Shown here: positions 1 to 10,056 of the stretch, in pieces
How the letters are laid out: every line of letters starts with the position of its first letter
Numbering within the stretch: position 1 is the stretch's first letter
NCBI GenBank assembly: GCA_004380135.1
Contig: QXCR01000008.1
Span: forward strand, 434,001 to 498,000
Direction: 5' to 3'
Origin: Stemphylium vesicarium
Lineage: Eukaryota > Ascomycota > Dothideomycetes > Pleosporales > Pleosporaceae
DNA length: 64,000 nucleotides
Made by a program: the position numbers and the translations under genes
Notes under the pieces: generated by a model
Databases searched by the model: none
Seen by the model: the letters and a program-made list of their open reading frames with translations, nothing else
Told to the model about the DNA's origin: nothing

Positions 1-636
1 GGACTAAGAGATGTGCCGACGAAACTGTTCCCAGATGCAAAGGCCCCAGAAGTTACATTGACGACCACGAAGCACCAAGAGGTCCTGACCTTTCTGCGCG
101 GTAACTTTGCCGCTAGGCCGGGGGAAAAGGAGCCGTCATCTGCAGATTTTACGACGAGCAACCCGAAGCTGAATCGGAGGACGCATCCGGATATGACGCC
201 TCACCCCGACCCTCAATCCCCGTTTTACCGCGGCGAAAGCGCAATCGTCTTCCACCAGTTACCCATGATTCGTCCATCGGTGTTTTACATGTTCGGTGAA
301 TTGTCTTTCTTGACCGACGATACTTGGATTGAGGCTAAGATGAGCTTGACCGGATCTGGTATTAATGGCAGCGGAGGGCGCGCGGAGGGGCGGGTGGACA
401 GCGTCATGGTAAAGGGTGCTGGTCATTTGATACCCATGGAGAAGGTGGAGGAGAGCGCAGACCATATCAGCAAGTGGATCAGCAAGGAGATGGTGAGGTA
501 TCGGGACTGGGAACGTAAGACGGAGGAAGAGTGGGACGGCATACACGGTGTGGAGAGGAGCGTTATGCCGAAGCGATTTGTGGATGAGCTGAATGCATTA
601 AGCAAGCCGGGAGAGAAGAAGCCGTCGAAGCTGTAA
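1..636 (+). CDS. Alpha/beta hydrolase with peroxisomal SKL tail (5' partial)
   Basis: The frame is open from base 1 and ends in TAA at 634-636, so the window holds only the C-terminal ~211 residues; the true start lies to the left. The GTG near base 13 is internal. The GAGHLIPMEKVEE segment matches the catalytic-histidine loop near the end of alpha/beta hydrolase folds, followed by the usual last helix. The nucleophile elbow is outside the window. The protein ends KKPSKL, a canonical PTS1, so import into peroxisomes is expected. Known fungal relatives of this type include yeast Lpx1-like lipases and the peroxisomal hydrolases found in some Alternaria host-selective-toxin clusters. Nothing nearby resembles such a cluster, so a general peroxisomal esterase/lipase role is the safer reading. 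Substrate is unknown. Confidence 0.75.
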   Translation, partial: GLRDVPTKLFPDAKAPEVTLTTTKHQEVLTFLRGNFAARPGEKEPSSADFTTSNPKLNRRTHPDMTPHPDPQSPFYRGESAIVFHQLPMIRPSVFYMFGELSFLTDDTWIEAKMSLTGSGINGSGGRAEGRVDSVMVKGAGHLIPMEKVEESADHISKWISKEMVRYRDWERKTEEEWDGIHGVERSVMPKRFVDELNALSKPGEKKPSKL

Positions 637-737
637 GCAGGTGATAGACTTGAGACGTAATAGTATGACTGGCGAGTCTGTAGGTACTTGTGCATGTGCT
701 GCCCTCTTGATGTCCAAGCCTTCTGTAATGACTACCA

Positions 738-1775
738 TCAGTCTTTCTTGTTCTCTCCCCTCTCAGGATAATATCCTCCCGCAAACTCTAAACTCGCCCC
801 TTCCCACCTCTCCGTCTTAACCTCTTTCCACGCACTCCACGGCGACCACCCCTCCCTCTCCCATATCCTCGCCTCAATCGTCGCAATAAAGCTCTCCCTG
901 CAAAAGTTGGCCCGATGCCCATCCGGAAAAGGACTCGCAAGGCCAAACCAGCCCGGCTCTTTCGGCGCATGTGCTTTCAACTCGAGTTTGTGACTGTAAT
1001 TGCTCACAGACAGGGAGAAAGTGCGGGAGTCCCAGTCATTCGTGACGCTCATGAAGGGAGAGAGGAGATTGAGGTACGACACCGAGAAAGGTGGTACGAA
1101 GTCGAGGTTCAAGGTAGGAGACCGGTATCCAAGCATATACGCGGTGTTGTAGAGGATCTTGCCACCCGCGAGGCAGATGCCGCGTTTAGTGTCATTGTCC
1201 CAGGCCTGCACCCACATGTGCGCGTCGGGGAAGCTGTTGGCCCAATTCTTCTCTTGGTGAATCGTCGCAGTGTTTTCCCTATCTACAGCGGGGAACGCGT
1301 CGCCGAGAGCCGGTATGTCGAGGGAGAAAGTAGCTGGGGAGCATAGAGAATGCACATGCCAATGCAGCGGGAATGGGAGGTTGACCATCCAGCCCTCTGG
1401 CGTGCTCTTGTCTGCTCTCCACGCCGTGTAGTCGGAACATTGCGCTTCCAAAGTCCAGCTTCCATCCTCAGCTGCTAGTTTGTAGCTTGTTTGTCCATCG
1501 CTTGAGACACTCATGACGCCCATACCTGGTACTTGCAGCTCGAATGCCTTGCGATTCTCGTCGGCGGTGACGCGCTTGATGTTATCGACAAAGTGCTCGC
1601 GCTGGAATATCGGGTGGCCCGACGAAGGGTAGTAGGTAAATGACACCATGTGCGGGCGTGAAGGCGCGTTAGGTACAGAGCAGATGATCAAGGCGATATG
1701 AGAACCTGATGCGAGATCGAACTTGGAGTACCAGCCTTCGAATTGCGAAGACGGGTGAGGGGCGTAATGCTCCAT
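738..1775 (-). CDS. Tocopherol cyclase-like protein
   Basis: Single-exon ORF of 345 residues. The start at 1775 (ATG in a CCAGCCATGG context) is preferred; the frame extends upstream only through a TTG at 1796. The N-terminal EGWYSKFDL motif and the central block around HWHVHSL, TIHQEKNWANSFPDAHMW and VQAWD match the pattern of the tocopherol cyclase family (Pfam PF14249), which in plants and cyanobacteria closes the chromanol ring of vitamin E precursors. Fungi are not known to make tocopherol, so the substrate here is probably another lipid or prenylated compound. I see no signal peptide or membrane helix. It converges on the hydrolase at 1-636, about 100 bp away. Family assignment is good; biochemical role is open. 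Confidence 0.8.
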   Translation of the reverse strand: MEHYAPHPSSQFEGWYSKFDLASGSHIALIICSVPNAPSRPHMVSFTYYPSSGHPIFQREHFVDNIKRVTADENRKAFELQVPGMGVMSVSSDGQTSYKLAAEDGSWTLEAQCSDYTAWRADKSTPEGWMVNLPFPLHWHVHSLCSPATFSLDIPALGDAFPAVDRENTATIHQEKNWANSFPDAHMWVQAWDNDTKRGICLAGGKILYNTAYMLGYRSPTLNLDFVPPFSVSYLNLLSPFMSVTNDWDSRTFSLSVSNYSHKLELKAHAPKEPGWFGLASPFPDGHRANFCRESFIATIEARIWEREGWSPWSAWKEVKTERWEGASLEFAGGYYPERGENKKD

Positions 1776-1880
1776 GGCTGGTGACTGGCAGATCAAGGCT
1801 GGCTTTCGTGGTAGTGGTGAGGTGGAAGTCTTGATGTCGCAATATGGGTGTCTGGCTCTTGAGGTGAGTCGCGACGTGGT

Positions 1881-2331
1881 TCATTGTTCGCTTCTCGTGG
1901 AACTCATGACGTAGGTAGATACCGAACCTGACTTTGGAGCTACAACGTCAGCAAATCGTTGCATGCACCTACTGGCGTCGTTCTTGTGGGTGTAGTTGCA
2001 ATTTGTATCAATCATCGAGCACTTCGTCTCATCACCAATCTCAGCGTTCAGGTGGTCGTATTGTGACAGTTCGCCCATGATAGTCCCTCCTCGACAGCTG
2101 TCGCCTGCGCACATTCCTCAGTCGCGCCAGTCACTGATCGTGGGTCAACATAGTCCAGCAGTTCCAGAATTTCATGGTACAGTCTTGCAGCGGTGTTCTC
2201 CAAGGCAGTTGAAAGATCATGTTCTGGTACAAGCATGAGCCAAAGCTTTTTACTATTCAATTTGACTACGCAAAGTTTGCGCGAGCTCCACCACAATCTC
2301 CAGACGGAGCATATCTACATCTCTGATGTTC
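1881..2331 (-). pseudogene. Possible remnant of a small uncharacterised gene
   Basis: Just downstream of the U2 gene on the same strand, three short open segments in different frames look protein-like: 2253-2331, about 2048-2250 (with an amphipathic stretch LSTALENTAARLYHEILELL) and 1881-2075. They nearly abut, but no GT..AG intron of normal size joins them. The best candidate between the first two would be only 17 nt. This could be a frameshifted gene, a gene with unrecognised splicing, or chance. I do not recognise a family. Confidence 0.2.
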
Positions 2332-2379
2332 ATGTCTTCTTCCTCAAGCGACCGGTAAACCAGAAGCCTCAATGAAAAA

Positions 2380-2621
2380 GGTCGCGTCTGCCTGAAAAAG
2401 TGCAATACAGGCGACACTGTGCCAATGAGTATGAGCAAGCTCAGTGACCCATTAGCCAATTTCAAAAATAAGAATAATCTTGAATGCTTCCTTGGAAGCG
2501 TTTCTATTTGGAGTTAGCGACTGGTCTCAAAGTCGTATTAGTATTGAGGAAAAGCTTACCAGAGATTAAACTGAAAAGAACAGATACTACACTTGATCTA
2601 AGCCAAAAGGCAAACTGGAGG
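2380..2621 (-). ncRNA. U2 spliceosomal snRNA
   Basis: On the minus strand the 5' domain shows the stem I hairpin GCCTTTTGGC followed by TTAGATCAAG and the branch-site recognition sequence GTGTAGTATCTG (about 2584-2610). Next comes the stem IIa-type segment CAGTTTAATCTCTGG. An Sm-like site ATTTTTGAA lies at 2461-2469, a stem III element TGAGCTTGCTCA at about 2433-2444, and the terminal stem IV with the loop TATTGCA at 2390-2412. This order matches U2 snRNA in all eukaryotes. Both ends are approximate (plus or minus about 5 nt). The RNA pairs with the intron branch site in the U2 snRNP; the CTAAC/CTAAT branch sites seen throughout this window are complementary to its GTAGTA. Confidence 0.93.
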
Positions 2622-2706
2622 GTTCATTAGCAAATGCTGGCAGACAGTAGGGTGAGGGTGGGAAAACGTACGAGAGCTGGTTTGCAAAGGAGTGTGGGAG
2701 GAGCTG

Positions 2707-2714
2707 TTTATATA
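2707..2714 (-). promoter_or_regulatory. TATA box of the U2 snRNA gene
   Basis: The minus strand reads TATATAAA here, about 90 bp upstream of the inferred U2 5' end. A TATA element near -90 is typical for yeast snRNA genes transcribed by RNA polymerase II. No other TATA is closer to the U2 start. Confidence 0.6.
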
Positions 2715-3660
2715 GACGGCAGAGGGCCGCTAGTTTAGCGCTTCACGTGATGGACGCGGTCAAAGCGCCCTGCTGCCTGATCCTGACGACCCGAAGTGTT
2801 GCCGGCCCCCCCTTCACCTGGACTGTGACAGGCAGCAGGTAAGGTAAAGTGGAGATTTAGGCGGTTAATTGGATCAATGAGACGTAACGGCCCAAGTTAT
2901 GCAAGTAGTGATGTTATTTGCGACGGAGAAAGAGCTGGGCTTGACTGGGCTTCGTGCAGCTTTGTGCTGGTATGCCGACTGCGATGTGCTATGCAAGTGG
3001 AGTCGGACAATGTAAAATTCTTCGAATATTTTCAGGCTCTTCCATATTGCATGTCTGGGACGCTCAGACTCAGAGTCTGGTTTTATGGTGTTCGAAGATG
3101 CATCACTCTTTGAATGTTATCACTCTGCCCTTCACGGTAGGCGAGTATGTAGCTACATGGTTGTGCTGAGACTTCATGCATAGTACACGTAACAGAACAA
3201 TCACATGGCTCAGCTTGCTCGACAATAGACTGTTTTGGGCTCGGCCATGCTTCATCAACCCGTCAAATTGATTACGGCCTCCAGCAATTACCAGTTAGTG
3301 TCCTGGTACATGACGGATCTATGTCGACATATGTTCATGTATACTGACGTTCACTGAAGCGCAAGCAAGCTTTCGGGTGGCACTGATGCCTGCATGAGGC
3401 ACATCGAAGGAGCGACCTATTGTGCGGCCATCCGGATCTAGGCGCCGCCACAACTTCCAGGTCCATGTGACTCACGTCGACGCTGGACCACCTGCAGATA
3501 TGAGTAAAGTGGCCAGTGCCCTCAGTAAGAGGCTTGTAGATTCAATGTACATTGGGCCTCCGGAATGGTCATGTGATGTAGATGTAGCCTAATCCCAAGA
3601 ATCCCGCAAAGCGTTAGTACCCACCCACCTCGTCGTGATATCATTGGTTCCAATAAACTC
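2715..3660. other. Intergenic: U2 upstream region and agmatinase 3' side
   Basis: About 0.95 kb without a convincing gene. It holds the distal U2 promoter, including a CACGTGA motif at about 2744-2750 and a C-rich patch near 2806. The rest is ordinary mixed sequence before the agmatinase stop codon. Short ORFs (at most 78 codons) look random. Confidence 0.6.
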
Positions 3661-4974
3661 CTACAGCTCGTCTTTGTCCTGCGATGGCACCTTCGCTCGA
3701 GCCTGTTCGATGAGGCCCCTGCGAACCATGCTCGTCAACACCTCGTAAGCAACCTGAGCTGCAGCCAGGCCTGTAGTCTCTGCCGCTCCATCATACGCGG
3801 GACTGACTTCGACAATATCCGCTCCGACGACGTTCATGCCCTCGATACCTCGCAGAATCCGGATAAGTTCACGTGTGGTCCAGCCTCCAGGTTCTGGTGT
3901 ACCGGTACCGGGAGCTAGTCCGGGGTCGATCACATCGATATCGATACTGAGATAGACGGGCATCTCACTTCCAACACGGTTCATGATCGATGTGATGATG
4001 CCCTTTACTCCGATTTCGTCTACATCGTCGGTCGAGATGCGATACCAGCCCTGTTGTGAGTCGTCGACGTAGTCCGCCGTATCATCACCAGACAGCTTCG
4101 TCCTCAACCCCGCATGCACACTGGAACCGTTTGCAATCAATCCCTCTGTTGATGCGAACCAGAACATACTACCATGGTTGAAGAATGACTGTGTAGAGGG
4201 GTCTTCGGGGTCGATCCATGCGGAAGGGTACTTGGCTAGGCTTGGTGGTCAGTTATATGTACCTGGTATGCGTCATGTGTGGATGCACTCACCCGGGTGC
4301 CAGGTGTCGAGGTGGGCGTCAAAGTGCACAACAGCAATGGGCTGCTTGTACACGTCCTTCAATGCTCTCAGCGCTGGCAGCGCGATGCTGTGGTCTCCAC
4401 CCAGTGTGAGCAGCTTCGGCTTCTTAAAGTACTCCACCCCACTCTCGGTGCTCTTCTCAGTCGCCGGTCTCTTGCCTAGCTCCATGAAGGCCTCACTCAT
4501 CTGCCTCAAAGCTAACCCATTGTCAAACGGTGTGATGGGTATGTCGCCGCAATCTACAATCTTTGCCCATGACGTGTACGGGTTGAGGTTCGCGCGTGGA
4601 TTGAAGCCTCTGAAGGATGTCTGGCGCGAGGAGCCAGCGCGAATAGCTCGAGGGCCGAATCGAGCACCAGGGCGGTATGAGACAGCGGTGTCAAAGGGTG
4701 CGCCCAGGATAGCGATGTCGTAGGTCGTTTCGGGATGAGTCAAGCAGCGCGTGTGCGGTAGATGAGCAAAGGTTGAGATGCCAGAGAAGCCCCACTACGC
4801 AGCTGTCAGCCCAAGTCTGGTATAATGATATTTCCGTGGAAAGCCTACGTCTGTACCCCACTTCCTCTCCAATTCATCTAGTCGCTCCTGAGAGAAGGCT
4901 CCCTCCGCATGGTGAGTTGCGTGCGAAGAGACGCAAGTTGCACAAGCTAGCAGATTTACCCAATTCCACCACAT
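3661..4974 (-). CDS. Agmatinase/guanidinobutyrase-type ureohydrolase, ER-directed
   Basis: Three exons: 4849-4974, 4293-4794 and 3661-4235, joined by introns of 54 and 57 nt; 400 residues. Start chosen at 4974 because it gives a short hydrophobic signal peptide (MWWNWVNLLACATCVSSHA). The Mn-binding motifs of the arginase/agmatinase superfamily are present: GGDHS (about residues 174-178), DAHLD (201-205) and SIDIDVIDP (306-314), plus the agmatinase-like GTGTPEPGG (319-327). The enzyme should hydrolyse agmatine or a related guanidino compound to urea and an amine; the exact substrate cannot be told from sequence. The last four residues are KDEL, an ER retrieval signal, so together with the signal peptide an ER-lumen location is inferred rather than secretion. 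Divergent from the Fpg gene. Confidence 0.92.
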
Positions 4975-5439
4975 GATGTGCGTATCGCAAGATTTGGTGG
5001 GCTACTCAGCGGAGCCATGGCGCTCAAGTACTTGTGGACTGGCGTGTAGAGCGGAATTATGTAAATAGCGTTATCGTGCATCAATGTCATTCCGCGACCG
5101 GCGTTGTGGGGCACCCCAGAAAGGCAAGTCCATCCTTGTGCCCTCGGAAACGGGAAGACTGCTCAACATGGGATCGGCAATTGCACACAAACATGAAAAG
5201 AGTGAAGGATCAGGGGCTGTTCTCGAGGGAAGGGAGCGTGAGAAAGGTCAATGACGTATGACGCGCTCGTCCCGTGGGAACGCGACGGCGCGTTTTGCGC
5301 TAAGCCTTCCCCGACGTTCTCGGGGTCATTAAATTCAGCTCACAATTACCAAGCTCCCATTTGTCGCGCATTGTACCTGAGCTCTCGTGCAGTATATTTG
5401 CTTCCGCTACCGATACAAAGATACCAAAGTACAAGCAGA
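4975..5439. promoter_or_regulatory. Shared promoter between agmatinase and Fpg
   Basis: 465 bp between two divergent start codons. It contains several CG-rich motifs (ACGCGCTCG near 5260, GGCGCGTTTTGCGC near 5287) and no credible ORF. I could not identify a TATA box for either gene. Confidence 0.5.
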
Positions 5440-6934
5440 ATGCCTGAAGTAAGGACGCGTTCCAGTCGCGCGCGCATTACGGTAGCTAACGTTTAGTAGA
5501 TTGCAGAGGTAGCACGCGTAGTGCACTTTCTAAAGAAGTATGCTGTCGGAAAAACAATAAAGGCAGTCGAGATAACTGAAGACAATGTGCGTCTCGCCAT
5601 CTCCCACTCGTTGAAGTAATATCTGTCTTACAATGTTACCCAGATCGTCTATGGCAAAGTCGGAACGTCAGCGTCTGCCTTCCAGGAAGCAATCTCAGGC
5701 AAGAAGATCATAGACGCGCGACAACAGGGCAAATACTTCTGGCTAGTCATGGAATCAGCACCGCATCCTCTAATGCATTTCGGGATGTCCGGATGGATGA
5801 AATTCAGCAACGACGAGACAGCTTACTACCGCCCGACGAAACCTGAGGAAGCAGAGTGGCCTCCGAAATATTGGAAGTTCATCTTGCAACTGAAAGAGTC
5901 CAAGGACGAGATCGCGTTCGTGGACGCAAGACGACTAGCCCGAATCAGGCTGGTAGATGCAGCAGCTGAGGATATGAGGAAAACTACTCCATTGAAAGAG
6001 AATGGCCCAGATCCTGTCATCGACAAAGACGTCCTGACCGTTGATTGGCTGGGTAAAAAGTTGAGGAGCAAAAAGGTTCCTGTCAAGGCTCTGCTGTTGG
6101 ATCAAGGTTTGCAACCTCTCTACACTGCTTCTGGGTGATGCTTCGTCTGACCTTGCGTAGCCAACATATCGGGCATAGGAAACTGGGTTGGGTATGTGCA
6201 CTCTAAAATAGAATTGAGATTTCGCTAACATTGATAGCGACGAGGTCATGTACCAAGCCAAACTCCACCCGGAGCAGTACAGCAACACTTTTACTGATGA
6301 GCAAATCAAGCGACTTCATGACGCGATCATGTATGTCTGTGATACCGCCATAGAAGCCAATGGTGACTCGGATGCTTTTCCCCAAGAGTGGCTTATGAAG
6401 CATCGTTGGGGTAAGGGGAAGAAGGAAGGAAGCAAGCTCCCGACTGGCGAGAAGATCACATTCCTCAAGGTCGGCGGAAGGACTTCGGCTATTGTACCAA
6501 GCGTGCAGAAGAAGACGGCAGCTGTTGCAGGCGATGTGTCTGCAGAAGCAGAGACCGATGATGCTGAGGAGGATACGAAGCCTAAAAAGGATAACAAGAG
6601 GAAGGCTCAACCAGTCAAGAAAGAAGACGCCGAAGCTGACGAGAAGGCGTCGGCTAAGCCAAAGGCAGGGGGTAAGAACGCTAAGAAAGAGATCAAAGAG
6701 GAGACTAAAAAAGGGACCGAGAACAAGCTACCGGCAAGACCAAAGCGCGCCACCAAGAAGGTCAAAGAGGAGGTCAAAGAGGAGACTGGTGACGAGATGG
6801 AAGAGCAGCAGCCGACCAAGAAACGCAAGACTGATGCTAACGGCGCAGCAAAACCGAAAAAGACCCCCGTCAAAGAAGAGCAAAAGAATGAGGATACAAC
6901 GGGAAACCGACGGTCTGGACGTTTATCCAAGTAG
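5440..6934 (+). CDS. Formamidopyrimidine-DNA glycosylase, plant/fungal type
   Basis: Five exons: 5440-5448, 5500-5586, 5644-6106, 6161-6191 and 6238-6934; all phases fit, giving 428 residues. Exon 1 encodes only Met-Pro-Glu, which supplies the N-terminal catalytic proline and the glutamate of the Fpg/Nei family after Met removal. Other family hallmarks are the lysine in QQGKYFW (about residue 62), HFGMSGW (77-83) and the helix-two-turn-helix ANISGIGNWVGDEV (187-200). Instead of a zinc finger the protein has GGRTSAIVPSVQ (about 276-287), as in plant and fungal Fpg. A lysine/glutamate-rich tail of about 140 residues follows (PKKDNKRK, PKRATKK, KKRK), likely nuclear targeting and DNA contact. 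It would excise 8-oxoguanine-type lesions or further oxidised bases in base excision repair. Confidence 0.93.
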
Positions 6935-7396
6935 GTCATTATCAGGGTATTTGAATAGTAGATTCCGGGCTCTGGTAGTAGCTGTGTACAGGATGATATG
7001 CGGAGTATTTATTTTCAGTAGCTTCAATTCTGCAACACAAATTCAAGATGTGCGTCAAAATGGTCGTCCTACAAGCCCATGTAGGCGGGGTGTACAGATG
7101 CGCACGTGCATTTTGAGGTCGAGGTGCGGGCGCTAGCGGTCATACCACTCTCCGACATTGAATTTCAGAGCTCCCCACACTGTAACGTAGCGCAATCCAG
7201 CCAACAGTGCCACGGCAACCTATCGAGTGGTCCCATTCGCGATGACACATTGTCTCAATTGAATCATCCCCAAATCTCAGCCTAACCTTCCTCAGCCTGG
7301 TCGCGACGTAGACCGATTTCTTAATTCCGGACGGAAGTTGCTCGCACGCGGGACCCCCATCAACGCTCTGCGCATACCTCACATCGAACCGTCGTC
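6935..7396. other. Intergenic: Fpg 3' end and NAA15 promoter
   Basis: 462 bp containing the Fpg 3' untranslated region and the NAA15 5' region. No gene recognised. The only ORFs are shadows of the flanking coding frames. Confidence 0.55.
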
Positions 7397-10056
7397 ATGC
7401 CACAACCATTGCCCAGCAAGGAGCAGACGCTCTTCAAATCGATTGTCAAGTGCTATGAGGGCAAGCTATACAAGAGGGGTAGGCTCCTATTCAGGGACAC
7501 GATGTGGCATCGCTGACCCCGCGCCAGGCCTCAAAGCTGCCGAGCAGATCTTGAGGAAGTACCCCACCCATGGCGACACCCAAGCGATGAAGGCCCTGAT
7601 TCTCAACTCAATAAACCAGGGAGATGAGGCCTTCGCCCTCTGCAAGGAAGCCCTCCGCAACGACATGAAGTCGCACATCTGCTGGCACGTCTACGGACTA
7701 TTATGGCGATCGGTCAAGAACTATCCCGAGGCCATCAAGTCATACAAAATGGCCCTACGCTTAGAGCCCGGCTCGCTGAACATCCTCCGCGATTTAGCCC
7801 TCCTTCAATGCCAAGTCCGCGACTACGACGGATACATCGAGAGCCGGCGGAAGATGATGCAAGAGCGACCGCAACTGCGCCAGAACTGGACGGCCTTGGC
7901 CGTAGCTTACCATCTGGGAGGTAACTACGCTGAGGCAGAGAACATTCTCAAGACCTACGAAGAGACGCTGAAGCAACCCCCATCCAAGCTCGACCTGGAG
8001 CATTCCGAAGCGACCCTCTACAAGAACATGATAATATACGAGTCTGGGGATGTGGAGCGTGCTCTTAAGCATCTGGATGAGGTTGTCAGGGTCAGTCTGG
8101 ATCGCGGCGCTGCTCTGGAGACCAAGGCGAAATATTTGCTTGAACTTGGGCGGAAGGAAGAGGCTGAAAAGGCTTACAGGGTTCTGCTCAACAGGAACAG
8201 CGAGTACCGCGCATACTTTGATGGACTAGAAAAGGCCATTGGCCTGGACCGCTCCAAAGATGCCGACATCGAGAAGCTCAACGAATTGTACAAGTCATTT
8301 GCCGACAAGAACCCGCGCAACGATGCTGCAAGACGGATACCATTGGACTTCCTCCAAGGTGAGGCTTTCAAGACTCAAGTGGACCAGTACCTCCGACGAA
8401 TGCTGAACAAGGGTGTGCCTTCGACCTTCCCGAACATCAAGTCGCTCTACCGGGACGCAGAAAAGAAGGCGGTCATCGAGGAGCTTGTACTCGGCTATGC
8501 ATCTGATCAGAAGACGAACGGCTCCGCTGGCGGTGAAAGCAACGGCGAGACTACCGATCGCTTCGAACAGTCCGTTTTATACTTTCTTGCCCAGCACTAC
8601 AACTATGTCCAAAGTCGCGACCTCAAAAAGGCCATGGAATACATCGACAAGCTGATTGAGATGGATCCCAAGTCGGTCGACTATAGCCAAACCAAGGCAC
8701 GTATCTATAAGCACGCAGGCGACGTACAGAAGGCCTCGGAAATGATAAACCACGCACGAGAGCTCGACGAGAGGGATCGATACATCAACACCAAGTGCGC
8801 CAAGTACCAGCTTCGGAACAACGAGAATGAGAACGCGCTGAACACTATGAGCAAGTTCACTCGTAATGAGACTGTGGGTGGGCCTCTAGGTGATCTCCAC
8901 GATATGCAGTGCATGTGGTACTTGCTTGAAGACGGAGAAGCATACCTGCGACAGGAAAAGTACGGTCTCGCGTTGAAGCGTTTCACAGCCATCGCCGACA
9001 TCTTTGATGTTTGGCATGAAGATCAATTCGACTTCCATAGCTTCTCACTACGGAAAGGACAGATTCGTGCCTACATTGACATGGTCAGATGGGAGGACCA
9101 CCTCCGCGACCACCCATTCTTTACCAGGGCTGCTACTCAAGCAGTCGAGCTATACGTCCAGCTAGCAGACAACCCGAAGCTGACAAGTGGGGACGAACTT
9201 GACCTCGAGAAGCTAGACCCGACAGAGCGCAAGAAGGCTGAGAAGAAGGCAAAGAAAGAGAAGGAGAAGGCTGAAAAGGCCGAGGCTGAACGGAAAGCAG
9301 CCGCGGCTGCAAAGGCAACAGCCAAGGGCGATGACGGCGAGGCCAAGAAAGAGGATACCGATCCAAACGGCGAGAAGCTGCTCCAGACAACGCAACCGTT
9401 GGAAGATGCACTGCGATTCTTGCAGCCTATGCTTGAGCTTGCTCCGAAGAACATTGAGGCTCAGCAAGTGGGTTTCGAGGTGTACATCCGGAGAAGTATG
9501 TTCAGGTCATCATGTTTCGCCGTCAAAGCATGTACTAATGTAGTTCCAGACAAGTACCTCCTCGCCCTCAAGTGTCTCCAAGCGGCACAGGAGATCGATC
9601 CGGAGAACCCTAAGCTACACGAACAGAGTGTGCGTTTCCGTCAAGCCAGTATGTTACACGAAATCTTTGGATCTTGCATGATGCTAACGAAAACCAGTCA
9701 GCAAATCTGTCGAGCCTCTTTCGTCTCAAGCATCGGAGGTCATCAAGGAGACCTTCACTGCGCCCCCCGCAGATGCTGACCTCAACGCCTATAACAACGA
9801 CTTCTTGAAGAAGTACTCCGAGAGCGCATCGCATCTCCAATCTGGATACAATGTCCGCTACATCCTTGACAACAGCTCGAAGTCTCAAAACGAGCAGGAC
9901 CTGCAGAAGACACTGGATCTCCCAAGCATCACAATGGAAGAAGCAAGAGCTGGCCTGTCATTGCTGAGCAAGTGGAAGAGCGAACAAAAGGTCAAGGATG
10001 TCTACAGGGCGAAGGCCGCCAGCCGCTGGGACGCGGCTACTGTCTTTAAGAATTGA
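7397..10056 (+). CDS. NAA15: NatA N-terminal acetyltransferase auxiliary subunit
   Basis: Four exons: 7397-7478, 7528-9495, 9544-9648 and 9698-10056; 837 residues. The start MPQPLPSKEQTLFKSIVK and the following helical repeat array (KAAEQILRKYPTHGDTQAMK, then SHICWHVYGLLWR) are characteristic of Naa15/Nat1. TPR-like repeats cover most of the protein. Near residues 585-640 there is a highly charged Lys/Glu/Ala segment typical of the family and probably helical and exposed. Naa15 anchors the catalytic Naa10 (and Naa50) to the ribosome for co-translational acetylation of Ser-, Ala- and Thr-type N termini. Intron 2 has a TACTAAT branch site and intron 3 a GCTAAC. Without the two late introns the frame would run into a wrong C-terminus, so the spliced model is preferred. 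Confidence 0.95.

Noticed and set aside
6492..7136. 214-codon Arg/Lys-rich ORF overlapping the Fpg tail
   Set aside because: Frame shadow of the lysine-rich Fpg C-terminus.
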